Shown piece after piece: positions 19,504 through 20,736 of a DNA stretch of 20,736 nucleotides. The stretch spans positions 1-20,736 of the IMG/VR virus record IMGVR_UViG_3300026257_000033, one strand, 5' to 3'. The position numbers were made by a program, and so were the translations under genes. Position 1 is the stretch's first letter; each line of letters begins with the position of its first letter. The notes beneath the pieces are model-generated. The model was given only the letters and a program-made list of their open reading frames with translations. It ran no database searches and was not told the origin of the DNA. The DNA comes from a virus.

Positions 19504-20736
19504 CTCAGGTTAACTCTGATTACTTCGTATTTAAAATTCTCATCATTGTAGATGTTTACTCTTTCATTAAGATGTTTAAGAGTATAATTTTGTCCACCAA
19601 TATCATCTGCGATATCATATAGTGTTGCTATATCTTTTCCTTCCCCGCGGCGAAGGACTCTACCAATGCTTTGGAGGTTTCTAATTCTGGATTTACTGGG
19701 GCTTGCGAACACGATATTGTGAAGACGCTTAATATTGATACCAGTACTAAAAGTACCATAGGACGCGACGATGATTGCATTTGATTCTTGCTCTGTAATT
19801 TGACGGACCTCTTCACGATCCTCAACATCTACCCCACCATGAACGAAAAACGTTTTGCGCGATGATGTTACAGAATTATTTATTAAATCGAAAAGTGGTT
19901 CTCCGTGCTTCTCGACATAGTTAAATAGTACTAGAGTGTTACCAGTCAGATCTTTAACTAAATTTTTAATAAGGTTATTTCTGGCAGTATGTTCAACAAG
20001 ATAATCTATCTCTTCATGAAAAGACTCGAAGTGTGCAGGGTCATGCTTACACAACAATATCTTGATCCTAAATTCCGATAGGTATCCAGACTTGATTAAA
20101 TCATCAGTCTTTGTTACTCTATCACAAGAACCAAAGAGTCCTTCCAACACCCACTTATGCGTTTTACTTCCATCCAATGTACCAGTGAAACCAAATCTAT
20201 ATTTCGCATTATGAAGTTTCGTCATTATTCCTGTTAATGATTTAGACTTAAAGAGGTGAGCTTCATCACCTATAACACAATCTATATCATCAAAGTATCT
20301 CTTAGGAAATTTGTATATAGATTGCCACGTTGAAATAATAACATTTTTATTAGTATTTTTATCCTTCCCACCATATATCTTATGAACATGAGCATCCGCA
20401 CTCCATCCGTAGTCACTGAAGTCATTGACCATTTGCTCCACAAGGGAAGTAGTTGGCACGATTATAAGTATCTTCTTTGCGGTGGCGCAATAGTATCTGA
20501 CGAGGGCGTAGATCATAAGAGACTTCCCAGACCCCGTAGGAGAAAGAAGTAGCTTACGGTTCATTCGTATTGCTTCATGCACTGCACGATACTGGTAGTC
20601 TCTAGGTTTAACCTTAGAGATCTTATCCATAAAAACTTTTATTGCAGGTAAAGAAGCGAATTCATTTACCTCACGTATATCACCATACCATTCATCGTTT
20701 TCTATATGGAGTTTGTAGTCTCGCTCCTGAACGAAA
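19500..20736 (-). CDS. uvsW: UvsW helicase (5' end outside window)
   Basis: Superfamily 2 helicase that remodels branched DNA and removes R-loops, moving T4 to recombination-dependent replication. An ATG lies at 20630, but the frame stays open to the window edge (35 more codons). T4 UvsW (about 587 aa) has a longer N-terminal domain, so the true start is outside. Numbering from that ATG: Q-motif-like RDYQYRAVHEA (10-20), Walker A PTGSGKS (31-37), DEAH (122-125), motif III TGT (149-151), a Gly-rich motif V region near YGTFSTGINI, and motif VI QSIGRVLRRGEGK. The catalytic core is complete. It is coupled to the Sm-like candidate below by ATGA. Confidence 0.95.
   Translation of the reverse strand, partial: FVQERDYKLHIENDEWYGDIREVNEFASLPAIKVFMDKISKVKPRDYQYRAVHEAIRMNRKLLLSPTGSGKSLMIYALVRYYCATAKKILIIVPTTSLVEQMVNDFSDYGWSADAHVHKIYGGKDKNTNKNVIISTWQSIYKFPKRYFDDIDCVIGDEAHLFKSKSLTGIMTKLHNAKYRFGFTGTLDGSKTHKWVLEGLFGSCDRVTKTDDLIKSGYLSEFRIKILLCKHDPAHFESFHEEIDYLVEHTARNNLIKNLVKDLTGNTLVLFNYVEKHGEPLFDLINNSVTSSRKTFFVHGGVDVEDREEVRQITEQESNAIIVASYGTFSTGINIKRLHNIVFASPSKSRIRNLQSIGRVLRRGEGKDIATLYDIADDIGGQNYTLKHLNERVNIYNDENFKYEVIRVNLR

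Noticed and set aside
1-20736. tRNA genes, CRISPR arrays, insertion sequences, introns or homing endonucleases
   Set aside because: I found no cloverleaf-like gene, no regularly spaced repeats, no transposase or endonuclease motifs, and no interruption of the core genes. There is also no gap large enough for most of these.

Overview
The window looks like part of the genome of a T4-like cyanophage, a myovirus of marine Synechococcus or Prochlorococcus. Every gene I can support is on the minus strand, so transcription runs from high to low coordinates. In that direction the core genes appear as uvsW, 55, 47, 46, 45, 44, 62, regA, 43. This is the T4 replication and recombination order, with cyanophage-type accessory genes inserted: CobS/CobT-like proteins, heme oxygenase, two 2OG-Fe(II) oxygenase-like proteins, a Dam-like methylase, PurN, Hsp20 and a DUF3110 protein. 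The sequence is AT-rich and almost wholly coding. No stretch without a gene exceeds about 120 bases, and I see no tRNA, CRISPR array, insertion sequence or intron.

Layout, in the direction of transcription. (1) 20736-19081: UvsW helicase, whose 5' end lies outside the window, then a small Sm-like candidate. (2) 19015-15169: a strong sigma70-type promoter, then late sigma factor gp55, two very small ORFs, gp47, a DUF3110 protein and gp46, all joined by overlapping stop/start codons. (3) 15174-11021: a CobT-like protein with both a VWA domain and an HEXXH motif, a hairpin, a MoxR/CobS-type ATPase, and heme oxygenase. (4) 11024-4285: a long coupled run with a 54-aa protein, a DUF3310-like protein, clamp gp45, 2OG oxygenase, clamp loader gp44, a second 2OG oxygenase, a membrane protein, Dam-like methylase, four tiny or small genes, PurN, two small genes, gp62 and RegA. 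(5) 4259-3736: Hsp20 with its own promoter. (6) 3755-1: a strong promoter, three tandem Sm-like candidates, DNA polymerase gp43, a 59-aa protein, and the probable first codons of the next gene.

The genes fit together as follows. gp43, gp45 and gp44/gp62 form the polymerase, clamp and clamp loader. gp46/gp47 and UvsW handle recombination and recombination-dependent replication. gp55 switches host RNA polymerase to late genes, and RegA represses translation of early mRNAs. Heme oxygenase and PurN probably alter host tetrapyrrole and purine metabolism.

The least explained parts are a four-member family of small Sm-like candidates (three directly upstream of the polymerase gene), the paired AAA+ and HEXXH/VWA proteins, and a set of promoters with extended -10 boxes at a nearly fixed distance from start codons that mostly lack a Shine-Dalgarno sequence. 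Seven genes of 31 to 58 codons are reported here from direct translation of the gaps. All family names come from recognising motifs in the translated sequence; no database search was run.
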